Source: Flammula alnicola
Taxonomy: Eukaryota > Basidiomycota > Agaricomycetes > Agaricales > Strophariaceae
Direction: 5' to 3'
Length of the DNA stretch: 64,000 bases
NCBI GenBank assembly: GCA_015499995.1
Contig: JADNRV010000031.1
Location: 1 to 64,000, forward strand
Below the pieces are notes generated by a model. The model did no database searches, was not told the DNA's origin, and saw only the letters and a program-made list of their open reading frames with translations. How positions within the stretch are numbered: position 1 is the stretch's first letter; every line of letters starts with the position of its first letter. Below are positions 33,161-45,573 of the stretch, piece after piece. The translations under genes were made by a program, and so were the position numbers.

Positions 33161-34500
33161 CTAACATTTACAACCACTTCCCGAAGCAAGGTCAAGTCGA
33201 AGCGATAGCGTAGAAAAATCTTTAAGGACTAGTAGACGAATCTCGGCACCAAGCTCGTATCGTTCGATAAGGCGCTGAATCAGGGAGTCGAATGGATCCT
33301 CATGCAGGTCGTCCCAGGAATCTGAAATCGAAATAGATTCTGGGCTTGGAAGGGTACCGAGGGAAAGGAACCGGATTGCGAAGCCGATACTCCGTATACC
33401 AATGCGGCGAAAAAGCGTGTAATCCCATACTCTATGTGGATGGACTGCAAGTGCAAGGAGGGTGCCGAAAGTCTGCGCCCATGTTTCGCTGTCGATGGTG
33501 AGTGGACATGCAGTATGACAAGGTGATCTAGCGGCAAAGCGTGGAACAGGCATTTCGTTATATTCCATTCGGATGAGTCAAACCAGTAGTTCCAGCGGAA
33601 ATTTGATTCCATGAAAGGTGGGGGCGTTAGTCGGCCAAAGACGGATCATTGTTGGAAGCATACAGTTCCATTGTGACAGTAGGGGAGACCACGATTCCCG
33701 AGAGAACATTTGCAGCATTGTCGATTCCCGAGGCCAGATGAAGTGTTCTGAGATGCGAAGTTTTGACCGTTGCAGATACATCTATTATCAAAGAAAGCAT
33801 GTTTTCATAATCTTCAATAAAGACATTCCTCGCGTCTTGAAGTGATTCCAATAACGGCACGGCGCAATACTTCCAGAAATTCGGGTGCGCTGATGGCAAT
33901 AATAGGAGGAATGTCATGGAGCTTGAGATGGGTGACGCCAATCAAGAAACTAGCTTTCTAATCGACATTGCAACCATTCAGCGAGAGGCGGTGTAATCCA
34001 TTGCTCTTGAAAACCATGCAGGAAAGAATGAAACCCGACCACGCATACGAATTTGAGTAGGGGTAGTTAGTTGCAATAGTAGTATCGAGAAGAAAGCATG
34101 TGGCTTGAGTGAATAGCCTACAAGAATATTCAGTTCCAGGATTCACGAGACGTGTTCGGATATGTGGAATGGGATGGACCCGGGAATACAGATCAGCGCA
34201 GATGGTGAGCGGGACCTCGCGAACATCTCGTCCGCCCACTGTTGGCGGCTTAGACCTAGTGCGATATCGGTCCATAGCCATGACGCGCTCAGCGCAACGT
34301 CCCTCCACCACCGGCATGCATACGTGACTCTGACCCACCCAACGCGGAGGACTCGAACATGCCATCGATGATCGGGGTGCAGCCTGGTGCAGCTCGGCCG
34401 CATGGGCTGCCTTTATGAAAGCAAAGATATCACATAGAACCTCTGGCGGTATGTAAGACGCAGGCGAGAGGCATTCCGCGCTTGTTTCAGCTGTAGGACT
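33161..34500 (-). pseudogene. Decayed F-box protein gene
   Basis: Pieces of a typical Agaricomycete F-box protein lie in order but in different frames. They are YIPPEVLCDIFAFIKAAHAA, then VRVTYACRWWRDVALSASWL with WTDIALGLSRQQWADEMFAR, then SYAWSGFILSCMVF, TSHLRTLHLASGI, FHALPLDHLVILHVHSPS, and TIDSETWAQTFGTL to the end. The jump between PPRW and VRVTYACRWW, and the one between HVHSP and TIDSETW, are single-base changes inside continuous similarity rather than introns. F-box proteins recruit substrates to SCF ubiquitin ligases; this copy cannot be translated as one chain. Confidence 0.65.
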
Positions 34501-34735
34501 TCGATATGGGCAACCTTAAGCTTGGGCTTGTGCCAGGCAGAAGTCTTCGAAGTCTACGCTTAGATATTAATAATAGATGTCGCTTAATTGACATCACGTG
34601 CTTCAGTTTATGTTGTCAGTGGACTCAGCCGGGTAACGCCCACGCTGCCGACGTCCCGCAGCCCTACTTGTTCACAGTGACCAAGGCAACTCAATTCCTT
34701 TTCTTCTATAAAGTCGCCCCCTCCAAAACGCTATC

Positions 34736-35300
34736 ATGTTGTTCTATCTTTCCCTGGCGGCCTTTTTGTCACTGCTGGTCATGTGTAAGTTCGTTTCATT
34801 ATCTGTTCAAGACATAAACTGGAACAAACGTCAGTGACATATCGCTATCGCGCATTCATTGAACCACACCTTCCTGAGCGCATCAAATCCCTGTTTCCCA
34901 AATCTCACAATTATACACCCCTCTCGACGTTCTCTCAGCAAGTTGGGCTTGGTATGACCTCCTCTGACTTCGATATCGAGGCGAACATCCGTGATGGGGA
35001 TTCTCGCGCGGGTTTGGATGAACAGGGCACACAAGAAGTGCTGGAAATCATGAGGCGCGAACGTGTCGAGTGAGTTGTCGTCAATTATGTCTTTGGTGGT
35101 TGAAAGGCGCTTGTACTCATTCATCTTGCTAGCTTCGACCAAGCAAGACTGATTAGGCATAATCGAATCCTTGCTCGTAATGGCATCGATCCTTCCGGTT
35201 TGTTATCCTTCCCTTTTGAATGCCCACTTCTAGGACTCACTTCTATCGCAATTGTCCTATAGGAATGCCGTTGGACTCCAAGGCCGTTACGCACCTGTAG
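34736..35300 (+). CDS. Small single-pass membrane protein (128 aa, four exons)
   Basis: Exons 34736-34784, 34835-35069, 35133-35197 and 35263-35300 splice in phase. Residues 1-20 are one hydrophobic helix (MLFYLSLAAFLSLLVMLTYR). Then come a Pro-rich stretch, FDIEANIRDGDSRAGLDEQG, VLEIMRRERV and FDQARLIRHNRILARNGIDP, ending GMPLDSKAVTHL. The last third is highly regular and I believe it is conserved among mushrooms as an unnamed family. Function is unknown. The promoter side carries CACGTG near 34596. Confidence 0.75.
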
Positions 35301-36246
35301 ATTCTACACGGGATTCCAACTTGTCTGTTCTCTTCTTTCTTCCCTGGATGTGGACTGCATTGGCTTGCACGCTCTCCTGATTGGATCAATTATGTCTTGA
35401 CTCTTGCTTTCGTCCACTTTCTACCTTGCTTTCTTTCCTTGCACTTCCAGTGTACGGTAGCACCCCAAGTCCCACTTTCCTTTACCATTGTAACGTTTAC
35501 TATGCATCATCTGAAACATTGCAGGACTCGCAAGCTTCCTTGTTGTAGTTCCAGTGTACTTTTATTTCCTTGTACAGCACGACTTTAATAATACTTCTTT
35601 GAAGCGCTAGCTTTACTGCGGTGTAGATGGGAGCCTACCTCGGCAGTTCGACGCCTTTGGGATCTTCTCGTTGCCTTACACGTCGCCATAATTCGAACCA
35701 CTGCCTCCAGCCCCTTGGCCTATTAAGTGGCCAACACAGATAACCAACATTCAACACTGCAAAGAAGCGCTCGACCAACGGGAAACCATTTTATCGGGAA
35801 GTACGTGAGATAGCGGAGTGCGAAATTCGGCTTGGGTTGATCAATCACGGCAGCTGGCTACTTGGTTCCCTGAATACTATGGTTCCTATGTCTGCATGGA
35901 AAACGATCATAACCACGGCAAATCGCCTAATCGTGCGATTGAAGAACATTCGATGAATCCTCGCCTCATTCCTGCTGGTCGAGATGTATGTGATGCGGTC
36001 TCTTCATGTGTGGATTTTTATCATGTTTCCACGGCGGGTGCCTACTGCACGCGTTGATAAGTGGGTAATCCCAGATTCCACTTGGAAGGCGAACATCTTC
36101 TCGCAAAAAAGGACATACAGGCTGTAATATGGCAAGTCAAAAGGGTCAACCCCTCCTTCGCTAAATTAGTTCATCGATAAATTTTCCTTTCCTTGTAGGC
36201 TGCGAAAGGATATATGAGATCAAAAACTGCAGAGAAACCACATCGC
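35301..36246. other. Intergenic DNA without a recognised gene
   Basis: Only short frames in several phases. Nothing could be spliced into a credible product. Confidence 0.4.
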
Positions 36247-37640
36247 TTACGGGCTGTTCGAAAGATTCGGCCCTCTTGACAGGCTCCTGATTGGGAACGA
36301 GTTGAACCTAGCGGTACTGTCGGCGACAGAAGCGGCTGTACTCCGGATATGCTGTCGAGTGTTAAGACTTGGAAACAGTGTCAATTGGAATACCACGAAG
36401 ACAAATAAGATCAGTACTTACGTGGCAAGCATACTATTCACGGATACTGAGAGAAAATTAGTTGGAAAGGGTCACGCGGGACAAAAAGGTTGCGTACACT
36501 TGCTGCTGGGCATGAGGCCAATAAGGAAATAAAACGTTCCGGGGCGAGATAAGAACTGAAATCCGGAAATCAATACTTCAATAAGGATCTATGCACACTA
36601 AACCGCATACGCACAAGGATAAAATTCAAAGCTGCGCTAATACTAGCTGTGAGAGCTCCTCTGTTGATCGCGTTTGTAGTTAACGTTTGGAGCAGAGTAA
36701 AGTTTGTCTTGCAATATATATTATCACTGTCTTAGTGGATTACTGGAACTTGCTAAAAAAAAAATAGGTGGCATACCTTTTGAGTTCTGATCTGCGCTGA
36801 TTGAAGGCATAGACAAGGGAGACAGTGATGATAATAATGTCGCAAGCCAAAGCAGATCCGCTTTGCGCAGACGTGATTACCTATGATGTAGCTTAGAATT
36901 GGGGTCAGAAATGAAAGAAGATCCACGGACTTTTGTTGAGTCCAACTTGGTAAAGCCGCCGACGATTGTCCCAGTCACTCTCATGGCTCACGATGACAAT
37001 AGTCATAAAGGCATTCTTTCTGTCCACTTCAATAGAGAAAGAGTTAATTTAAGAGCCGGTGAAAGAGAGGTACTGAGACTGACGTGCAAAAAGGCAGTAT
37101 CCAAAGTATCTTTTACAACACGTTAACAACCGAAACATTCTAGCGCCACGAACGAGATAGGCTATACTCACAACTGCACTACAAATGCTGAGAGGTAATG
37201 AGATCTAAGTCAATGACAGAATAAAGAGGCATGTAATGAAGCTGTTACTTACTCCAACGATGAGTTGGACCATCATAATAAAAATAAGCTTCTGTCGACT
37301 TTTAGGAAAGAAAGGCGTACCGAGTCCATCCTGACAGAAAAATTAGCAAGCTTAGTAGCAAACTCACAGGGTATTAAAAGTATAACTTACCAATTGATCA
37401 CGAAAAGCTTGTCGAAATTCCCAAAGTTTTGGATGAGGACGACATATGTAGAGCCAAAAAATAATGTGATTTGTAGGGTTTCCAAGATCCTAAGATCATA
37501 GTTGACACGTCTTCGAATGTCGCCACCGAAGGCGCTACTAGCACAGAAGGAAAGTAACCTATTTCAAACATTCTTATCAGTTCGCGTGGAGCCTGCGTAA
37601 TCCACCTACCACGGACTTCAACGTTTCAACCTCCATGAAT
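36247..37640 (-). pseudogene. DUF6534-like multi-pass membrane protein remnant
   Basis: On the minus strand, ordered pieces match the DUF6534 layout: YFHWYPKRFMEVETLK, then RRRVNYDLRILETLQITLFF and VVLIQNFGNFDKLFVINW. Later come LTTNAINRGALTASISAAL, SVNSMLAT and, after an intron, LNTRQHIRSTAASVADSTAR to TAA at 36247. Good splice sites occur between several pieces. However, a TAA immediately precedes YFHWYP with no acceptor before it, and the second helix region shifts frame (37300-37330), so the copy is probably dead. The family consists of mushroom membrane proteins of unknown role. Confidence 0.5.
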
Positions 37641-38391
37641 CGTTTAGGATACCAATGGAAATATAGAGTTTATCGTTCGATGGAGATGCAAATACCCCGA
37701 AGTTGCCAATGTCGCACCTTTTCAGGCGATTTCCCTGACGCCAATGGCCATGATCCATCAGCGCTCGGCCGCCGCCATCACTCCCATCACTTCCGGATCC
37801 TTTCCTTCACCACCGTGACTAGTTGACTCGCGTTGTAACTTGTCGGGTGAGATCTAGTGAGACCCCAATGCACCTACCAAAGTTGTTGCTGTAGGCCTCT
37901 GACATATGTAGGACTTGCAGCGCAATTGCGCTCACTGAGCCTTTCCCATTGTAGGCTCCGTTTCTTCACCGATTTCTATGAAAGCTTCACACTGACCGAA
38001 TACTTCCAGTAAATGCGGGGCAATATTACCAAGTTCAGCTCTGCGCACGGCAAAGCTTGGCTTTCTAGCTCAGTTAAATCCACCGTTCTCTTCGGGATTG
38101 ACCTTTTCATAAGCGAAACTTCATGAATCTCGGGCAACGTGACTACTTTTCTCTACTTTTCCAGTGTCATAAGTATCAGCCTCCAACGAGCTCCAACGAT
38201 AACGATTGCCCTTCTACAGGTCTGTCTGGAGCGGAAGCAGTACACGGGACAATTTTCAAGAAACCGCTTGCATCACACGCGCATGTCGCGATTCCCTGCA
38301 TGTCAACATTTGTGCCTATAGCAGCGTTGAAAGCACCGAGGAGGTACTTATATGTCTCTCAATCAGTTCTGTGAAAGTACTTGGATCTCCC
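37641..38391. other. Intergenic / upstream region of the hydrolase gene
   Basis: No gene supported. Frames at 38123-38374 overlap each other and lack codon bias. Confidence 0.4.
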
Positions 38392-39596
38392 ATGTCTACT
38401 CTGAACGTCGGCAAAGGCATTTCTTTCCACTACAGAGATAGTGGCCCCGTCGAATCTGCCGACTACACCACGTTAGTCATTGTCCATGGCCACACATTTC
38501 ACAGTGGTATGTGATCATATTTTGAATTTATCAGTTAAGTACGTGGATCTTCATCAAAGTTTCGCGTCAGGAATATTCAAGCGGCTTTTGCCCCTCGCAA
38601 GAGCCCATTCTCTACGCCTGATATGTGTCAGCCGTCGCGAGTATGAAGGATCTACACCATACTCAGCAGAGGAGCTGAAGGTTATCAACCACGGCTCCGA
38701 CGAAGAGCGCGCCAGATGGCTGCAGAATCAGGGCGTTCTCCTTGCGCTCTTTGTCGATGGCCTCATTCAGAAGCTCTCTCTCACACAAGCAGGCGGCGTC
38801 GCTATGGCTGGATGGTCGATGGGAAACATATTTTCATTAGCTTTCCTTGCGTCAATTGACATTTTACCTGAAGAGGTCAAGGAAAGACTCAAGGCATATG
38901 TACGTGTGTTTATCCTGTGGGGTTCGTTCTCCGTTCCTTATTGGTTAATTCTGCATCGATAATTGACCCTAAGTTATCTAAAACAAATTATTTAGATCCC
39001 CCTGCGCAGGTTCTCGGAGCCGATATCCCAGAGGGCTCGTATGTCCCACTCTGGGATGAGGAGCTACCTCCCGAGGCTCGCAGTCCCACCTTTGTAAAGT
39101 GGTGTGCAAGCTACTTCACGCACGGCGACACTGCGTCGCGAGATTTCTCCGTATTAAACCATCGCACCCCCGATGCAGATAAAAAGGCGACTATTGAGAC
39201 TATGACCCATGAAGAGCTCTTTTCTGTAGCCGATTTCGGTCCAGGCGACAAATGCGATACGATCCTAGCCGAACCTGTATTCGGAAAGGTCCATGCTGAT
39301 CAAGTGCAGAAGGCATTGTTTGACAAAGCGATTCGTGAGAGCTGGGGAGGACTTAAGATTTGGCACATGTATGGTGAGGCAAATTCCTGGCCCGGTATTT
39401 ACTCGGCATGGGTTCTTGAGAAGATGGTCACGTCCCAGTTGGACGTCTCCTTTAAGCCGATCGAGGGCGCCAATCATTTCGTATGTTCTATAATTTAATT
39501 CATGCATTCCGGCTTTCTGAAGCATTGTTGTTACAGCTGATGTGGGATGAGCCGGAGAAGGCGTTGATCGTCTTGAAGGAATGCGTCGCACTTTAG
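38392..39596 (+). CDS. Alpha/beta hydrolase (330 aa, four exons)
   Basis: Exons 38392-38506, 38571-38903, 38996-39480 and 39537-39596 join in phase. The N-terminal strand and oxyanion region read SFHYRDSG and LVIVHGHTFHSGIF. The nucleophile elbow is AGWSMGN with Ser121, and the C-terminal histidine is in GANHF (His310), right before the last intron. The acid residue was not assigned with certainty. The insert VLGADIPEGSYVPLWDEELP between core and cap is typical of a group of fungal hydrolases with unknown substrates. The end reads WDEPEKALIVLKECVAL. It abuts the left edge of the P450 duplication, but a shared pathway is not demonstrated. Confidence 0.85.
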
Positions 39597-39649
39597 TTAT
39601 CGAGATAGCATCTACGCGACGCTCAGAAGTTCAACGCAATATGATCTGT

Positions 39650-39985
39650 ATTAATAATAAATTTGTCCCCAGAACCATGTATTAAGCAAGTACTAAGGCA
39701 GGACACTCGCGAAAACTCTGCGCTTGGGCCAGAGCGTTCACCGTGAAGCTTCAAGATTCACTATACCAGTGTCGCGCGGTCCTCGCGAGCTGGGCACACA
39801 GGAGCTGCAAAGTTTTTGAATCCAAGAGGCTTGCGCACACGGGCATCACCCACCCGCATCATGGTCGTAGAACTGGGTGGGAGATGGAAGAGGAGACGGA
39901 GAAGGAGAAGGAGCTTAAGGAGGATCAAGGACAACTTGCGCCTGGTGTCGATGGATATTGCGCATCCCAAAATAGATAATCACGA
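39650..39985 (+). pseudogene. 5' fragment of the flavin-reductase-like gene (unit 1)
   Basis: SLYQCRAVLASWAHRSCK, then FESKRLAHTG and IKDNLRLVSMDIAHP parallel the first ~95 codons of the intact gene at 50198. The frame is shifted near EEETEKEKELKED. Similarity ends just before the domain proper. The same junction to the P450 3' end is present in unit 2. Confidence 0.7.
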
Positions 39986-40217
39986 GTTGAACAACTGAGA
40001 ACGAACAGTGCTCAGACGATGGTGCCGTGAACAGGGGAATCACCGAGGAGGCAAGCGGAGAAATTTTATATTTGTCCAAAACAAAGCAGGCGATTTGTAT
40101 ATGTCAATGTACTTTCAAAACGTAACTCTGAATCCTGCACGAATGCCAATTGGTCAAGGGCAAGGACTCTCTCTCTCGAAACCTTCGCAGTACTTGTTGG
40201 CACCCTGAGTACTCCCA

Positions 40218-42854
40218 CTACGCCACACGCTCAACAAGAAGGGGGAGCTGAGGAACTTCGGATTTGCTGCCTACTACGATCGGCGTTGTAATTCCGGTCA
40301 TTTGCCAAGCTATCTCCTTCTTGGTAGGAGAGAATCGGAATGATTCAATCAAGAGCAAGACTACGACTTCTGAAGATTCATTGGAAAAATTGTATCAGAC
40401 CCGATGCGTTTTTCAAAGGGTTTGTGAGGTGAACGTACTCATTTCTAACTGTGAGAACTTGAATCCTCTGCGAAGTAGTTAGAGTCACAATCTGCAAGAC
40501 AGTGAATATCTTGCTCATAAAGAAACTTACATGCAGGCCCTGCTTCCGCCAAGAAAAGTCATACTAGATCACATTACCGTATCATTACGAGCAATTCAGC
40601 AATCCATGACGTGATGTCTTTGAAGAAGCGACTTACAGATGAGAATAGATGCCTGGAAGGTGCGCGTGAATCAGTGTCTCCGGCAAAGGCTCAAGCCACC
40701 TTTGAGGTTTCCACTCGAGAGCGTCCGGGCCCCATAATTCAGGATTGCGATTCGAAGCCATAATTCCGACCAAGACATTTGTGTTATTGGGAATGAAAAT
40801 TTCTTGAATTTCTTGACCATCCACTCCTTTGATGGGGTTGGAGAGAGGAAGGACGATATCCTGTTGAGCCCTATTTACATAAATGAAACAACGTCGTCAA
40901 TCCTGGGCGCAAGATATCAGATTTAATGACATACTTTCTCCTTATCATAGTAACTGGCGGATGCCTGGCAGTAAGGTCATTTAACTGCTCGTCGGAATCA
41001 GGAAACGGAAATGACAAGACGTACAGTCTAAGAGTTTCTCGACAAATCGCATCGAGATATGGCAAAGAAACCAGTTTGTCGTACGGTAAATCTCCCCCCT
41101 CCGCTTCCTTGGCCTCTTTGATTTCTTTGCGCAACTTGTCCTGCACATCTTGATGCGTGGCGAGGAGGTACAGTAGCCGTGTCAAGGCACTGGAAGTCGT
41201 GTCCATAGCGGCAAACATTAATGTTCTTCAGACTGGGGGGTTAGTGTTTAATGATCACGAAGGCGGGGATTGGTGCTTACGACATTTGAGCTAATAACTC
41301 GTCTCTGGTCAAGCTTTCTTCTTTGGAGGCAGTCATGTTTGCTCTCACTGAGTATATGCATTAGTTGCTGAACAAGAATTGGGAAATACAACGAGTGAAT
41401 GCGTACTGAGAATGCTCATGATATCCTTCCCCTGTCCAATTTGATTGGCCAAAGCCTCGTCTCCTTCAGCCAATGCCTTCTTCTTTGACTCGAAAATTTC
41501 GACTGAAGTGTTATAGAGTACGTCCGAAATGTCCCTGATTTCATGGAGGTTCTTCCATGGAAGAATATCTATGACAAAACGCTGGAACCTGGGAGTGCCA
41601 ATCCTCGAGAATGGAAGCAGCAAAAGAGCCAATGCTATTCTCATTTTGGACAAAGTGGGTCTGCGAAGGAGCTATTTCAGTGAGCAACGTTCACGCATAC
41701 ATAGGGACACATACCCAAGGTTCTTTACGGCCTCACTGAATGGGTGAGGGGCAGCATCTTCCGTCAATGGGTCGAAAGAGTACCCAAGTCCGCTCTGACC
41801 TATCAACTCGAGGGCGGTTCGCGCCATCCAGGACATAACTTCGATCTGAGACAGAGTGAGGTTAGCGTTCTGACCCAAATATTAAAATATGCGGACCTCT
41901 TGAGGTCCAACCTTGACCTTGCTGGAAAATGCATCCCGAAGCTAACCTTTAAATGACAGATTTACCACAAAAGAATTATCTGAGGGCAAACCTTATAGGT
42001 TATGTCGTAGAATATGGGAACTAAAAGATGTGCTGATCAGTAATGGTTCGATGAGATCGAAGATAGACTGGACTTGCCCATGTTTCGCATATGCGCGATC
42101 GAGAAAACGGGATTGAGCATCTTTCTTTGCTTGCGATGCTGCTCTCCTGGAGGTGGGTGGGATCTGTTGAGAATATTGACCGTAGCGACATGGTTAAGCT
42201 CACCGCGAGTTCCTAATAACCCTTCACCGAGCACTGCTTTAATGAGTCTGAGACATAATTTAATAGGTCGCATTATCCTATAAAATGACAACGTACTTTA
42301 TAGCTCGTGTGGGTCGTTCGAATATATATTGATCCTGGAACGAGATATATCATACATTGAGACAATGAAAATTTCAGTAACATTTCGAGCTATATCCTCA
42401 CCTTGATCAATATATGGTGTAATGCCTTAGGGTCAAAGACATAGAGTTCGGTTGTCTAAATGTCAAGGTCAGAAACTCTAAACTGCTAGTCAGAACGGTA
42501 TGATGAACGTACGCCAAGAAGGCCTTTAATCTTGATAATGCTACCATCTAGCGAAGATCTTCAGAATTCACCATAGAATTTCAACGACATAGGGGGACTC
42601 TTACACTTCTCAGCCATTTCCCTGTGAAATTCCCATGCATTATTATTGAAAACCTCGGGGAAAACACCTATGAAAACCCTTGGTAAATTGGAACATAAGT
42701 TCTGTCTGTTACTAGTACCTTTCCAGAAGGATTTCGCAGGAGGACCCGCTATGTTATCGAGAGCCGACTTGAAGAAACGCTGGTGAAATGTTCTCCATAG
42801 ACCCCATGTTATTACATATAGAGCGAGCGCTTCGACGAAAAAGATAAGCATCAT
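40218..42854 (-). CDS. Cytochrome P450 monooxygenase, copy 1
   Basis: This multi-exon gene starts MMLIFFVEALALYVITWGLW, a membrane anchor, then a Pro hinge (IAGPPAKSFW). Landmarks in order: VFDPKALHHILIK, EQHRKQRKMLNPVFSIAHMR (C-helix WxxxR region), ALELIGQSGLGYSFDPLTED, the I-helix FAAMDTTSSAL, ExxR in CRETLRL, WKPQRWLEPL and the heme loop FLGGSRACIGF with the Cys thiolate. The stop is at 40218. The I-helix has AAxDT instead of the usual AGxDT. One intron after HMRNMG appears to use a GC donor (GCAAGT). Members are class II P450s of the endoplasmic reticulum that need NADPH-P450 reductase. No frameshift was found. Confidence 0.82.
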
Positions 42855-43244
42855 GGGCCAGACGAAATCCTGGGTAGTGAAGTTACTCGATGGAAGTCAA
42901 AAGCTGTCAAAAGCTCTATATATGATCCAAGAGCCATAAGTGGTTGTTATGGCCGTGTGTATATGCCGCCTTCGCCTCTTGGATGGAAGCAGGCCCAGGG
43001 CGTGTAGAGTCTAGACATGTTTGCGATGGACATCCAGCAAATTCCCCGGATAGAGATCCGTCTGATGTGGCACGTATTTGCCGAGCAGTTACAAGTTCGT
43101 AATGCGGCTGCGACGCGCTTGAAGGGTGCATTGCAGTTGCAAGCCTGTATGCCGACCGAAGACGTCAGTGTTGTGAGGACACCACGGCACCACGGCACGA
43201 TGTCATTGCTCACATCTCACTCAAATTGCTGACGGTCGTGATTG

Positions 43245-43261
43245 CCCGTGCTTCGCACGGG
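43245..43261. repeat. Perfect hairpin, loop TTC
   Basis: CCCGTGC-TTC-GCACGGG. The sister hairpin in unit 2 has the loop GAA. Confidence 0.85.
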
Positions 43262-43440
43262 TCACAGGCTCGTTTCTTGTAATTCTTGATTGTTTCAATG
43301 TTTGATCGGGTAAAAGAGGATTCAGAAGAACCTGCCGAGCGCTGTTATGATGAATTTTTGTTCATTGAACCCGACCAAACAAGACTTCAAGAACATCATC
43401 ACCGAGAAGGCAAATGAAAACCTTTAGGATCTTGGGATGT

Positions 43441-45390
43441 GCTACTCAATCCGAACCATACATTGCAGATCACTATGCAGGTGCTGGGGCATGAAATCAC
43501 TCTCGTAGAGCGCAGGCGGTGTGGGCGAACTTGACAAGACGGGTGATTTCCTGAGAGAGCGAGAAGTCCGGATTAATAAACGGCTTGACAAGGGCTGCGA
43601 GCGTCTCTCCGAGAACAGAGAGTGCACGATGAGTACTTTGTTTGGACGGGTCGAACTCCGAATCGTCGAGGTGGCGAATATCCGCAGAAAGGTTGAGTAG
43701 TTTGATGGCCCTTGGGACGTCCTGTGTATCCTTTGAACTAGGAGAGAATGAATAGATTGTGATGTGGTGAAAGAAGGGTTGAGGAGGGAGAAAACTGTGT
43801 CATTGGACCAATCAACGTCGGAGAGGTGCTCAAACCACAAGGCAAGAAGGCTTTTGCTGACGATAACATTATTGACAAGGATGCCTTTGCGTGTGCAGAG
43901 AAGTTTGCATATTCCTCTGAGTAACGAGTTTCCAATTAGCATGGTAAATGTACAGCACATAGGAGACTTACTTTTCATGTCGTGCTTATAATCCAAGTCC
44001 CGTGTTCTCCACCAGAGCCTGTCCACAAGTTGAGACCAGGAAACCCACCAACGAGGCTGAAAAGCCGCTTTGTTCCAGGATTATCTGGTGGGAGCTCGCG
44101 AACCATATGGTGTAGATACAGAGCTGGATGGCGTTTTGGGTCACCATCAAACGCAATTGACCATAAAAAGCCCTGAAGGCGGTCTCCGTATAGCGACATC
44201 TTCCACGCCTGTCGAAGCATCTCGATAACAAGAGTAGAATCCCCAAACGAGCCCTGCTTGCATGTCCGCATCAGCGACCAGGTTTGGCACCGTAGTCGGT
44301 TTTTAATTACGAGCAAACGCTGTCACGAAGACCTCCTGTCCTGTATGCATGCATCTTGCCGTCGCGAACCATCTAACACACAGCACATATGAATATGATG
44401 TCCATGTTGGTGCCCATCTTTAGCGATGGTATTGTCACCGCATGTTCGCAAAGACCCGCGATTTCGTCAGTCTCTGGCAGGTAGCACAGCCGACCGTCGT
44501 CTGCAACCTCGTCCATCGAAAGCGTCATTCCCACTTTTCGGTCCACAGGCTGGACGTCTTTGAACATTGTCGATGTTGGCAAGTATGTCGGTCATCGTGA
44601 CGGCACCAACGGTGATGCGGAGTCGGAAGTCTTGACAACGTTCAATGAGGGTGATACGTGCCGAAAAGGCGAATGGGGATTTGTGCAGGGCGTAGTAAAG
44701 TGCAGCACCGCCGCCGAGTTCATATATTGCGGTGGTGAGGTCGAGTTCGAGGTCGCTGTAGCTGTGGGCGTGGTACGTGCCATCCAGTGCTTTCTGCACC
44801 ATTTCCAACAATTTCTCCGTGATCCGATGAAAGTCGGTTCGCGTTCTTGCAAATACGATGCCGCCTGGGGATATCACACGTACTGACGAGGTCGAGGAGC
44901 GCCTGCCATGTTCCTTCGGGCTCACGGAGGCGAGAAAGAGCCCTGGAGGCATTGAGACCTTATTCAGATGTCAGACATGCCTCTGAAATATAAAGTAGTG
45001 ACACAAACCTTAAGTTTCTCCTGCTGCATCTCTTTCTCAGCTGATTCAAGCTTTTCCCGAAGCTGATTATGGCTCAGTGAGGCAGGATCAAGTTTCCCTG
45101 CGCTTTTGCCAGCACGATCCTTCACAACGTCAGCAAAAGTTTCACCGCCCTGATACGAGGAGCATGAAATAGACGCGCTGTGAGGTGTTCCGGAACATCG
45201 GAGGGACTGAATGCGGATAGTAGATACGTGAGGATCGATGAACAGGATCTGTAGCCTGTTTTGAATACAGAAGCGGGATCGGCAGTGGATCGCGAATAAT
45301 CTGCAATTCGACGCGCCCATGATACCGTAGAAATCAACATCACGTGCCCGTTCCCACAGTGCGACGCGTCTCTTAATTAGTTTTCTTATC
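43441..45390 (-). pseudogene. Broken member of a multicopy mushroom gene family
   Basis: Ordered pieces lie in changing frames. They include GETFADVVKDRAGKSAGKLD with NQLREKLESAEKEMQQEKLK (coiled coil), ALSRLREPEGTWQALLDLV, DGTYHAHSYSDLELDLTTAI, VGMTLSMDEVADDGRLCYLP with ETDEIAGLCEHAV, RQAWKMSLYGDRLQGFLWSI, LVGGFPGLNLWTGSGGEHGT, and ICKLLCTRKGILVNNVIVSK with LLALWFEHLSDVDWSNDTVF. I recall near-identical proteins in many copies in mushroom genomes, probably spread with mobile elements; their function is unknown. Several frame jumps without splice sites indicate decay. It lies between the two duplicated P450 units. Confidence 0.6.
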
Positions 45391-45573
45391 AAGTGCAATC
45401 GACGCGTTTATCTACTCAATCACGCCGACCGATGGCCGAGGAAGCGCAGAGAAGCAATTCAGCTTCAAGAGAAACGACGGACGGCGCCTTCGCCGCAGAT
45501 TCTCCTCGAAAAACTGACGGGCTTTATTTCCAAATAAGATGTCGAAGTTGTGTACATCAAGGGGGATTCACGT

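Larger units (their letters stand above)
39645..43370. repeat. Segmental duplication, unit 1
   Basis: About 3.7 kb with high identity to 45940-49615 in the same orientation. It includes a 5' scrap of a flavin-reductase-like gene, a whole P450 gene and its upstream DNA, ending at GAGCGCTGTTATGA. Small indels distinguish the units. Confidence 0.85.

Noticed and set aside
40146..40230. tRNA-like string (GGCGTAGTGGGA...GGTTTCGAG) after P450 copy 1
   Set aside because: The first part encodes the conserved P450 C-terminus (VERVA-stop), and the same string is in the duplicated copy. No cloverleaf forms.
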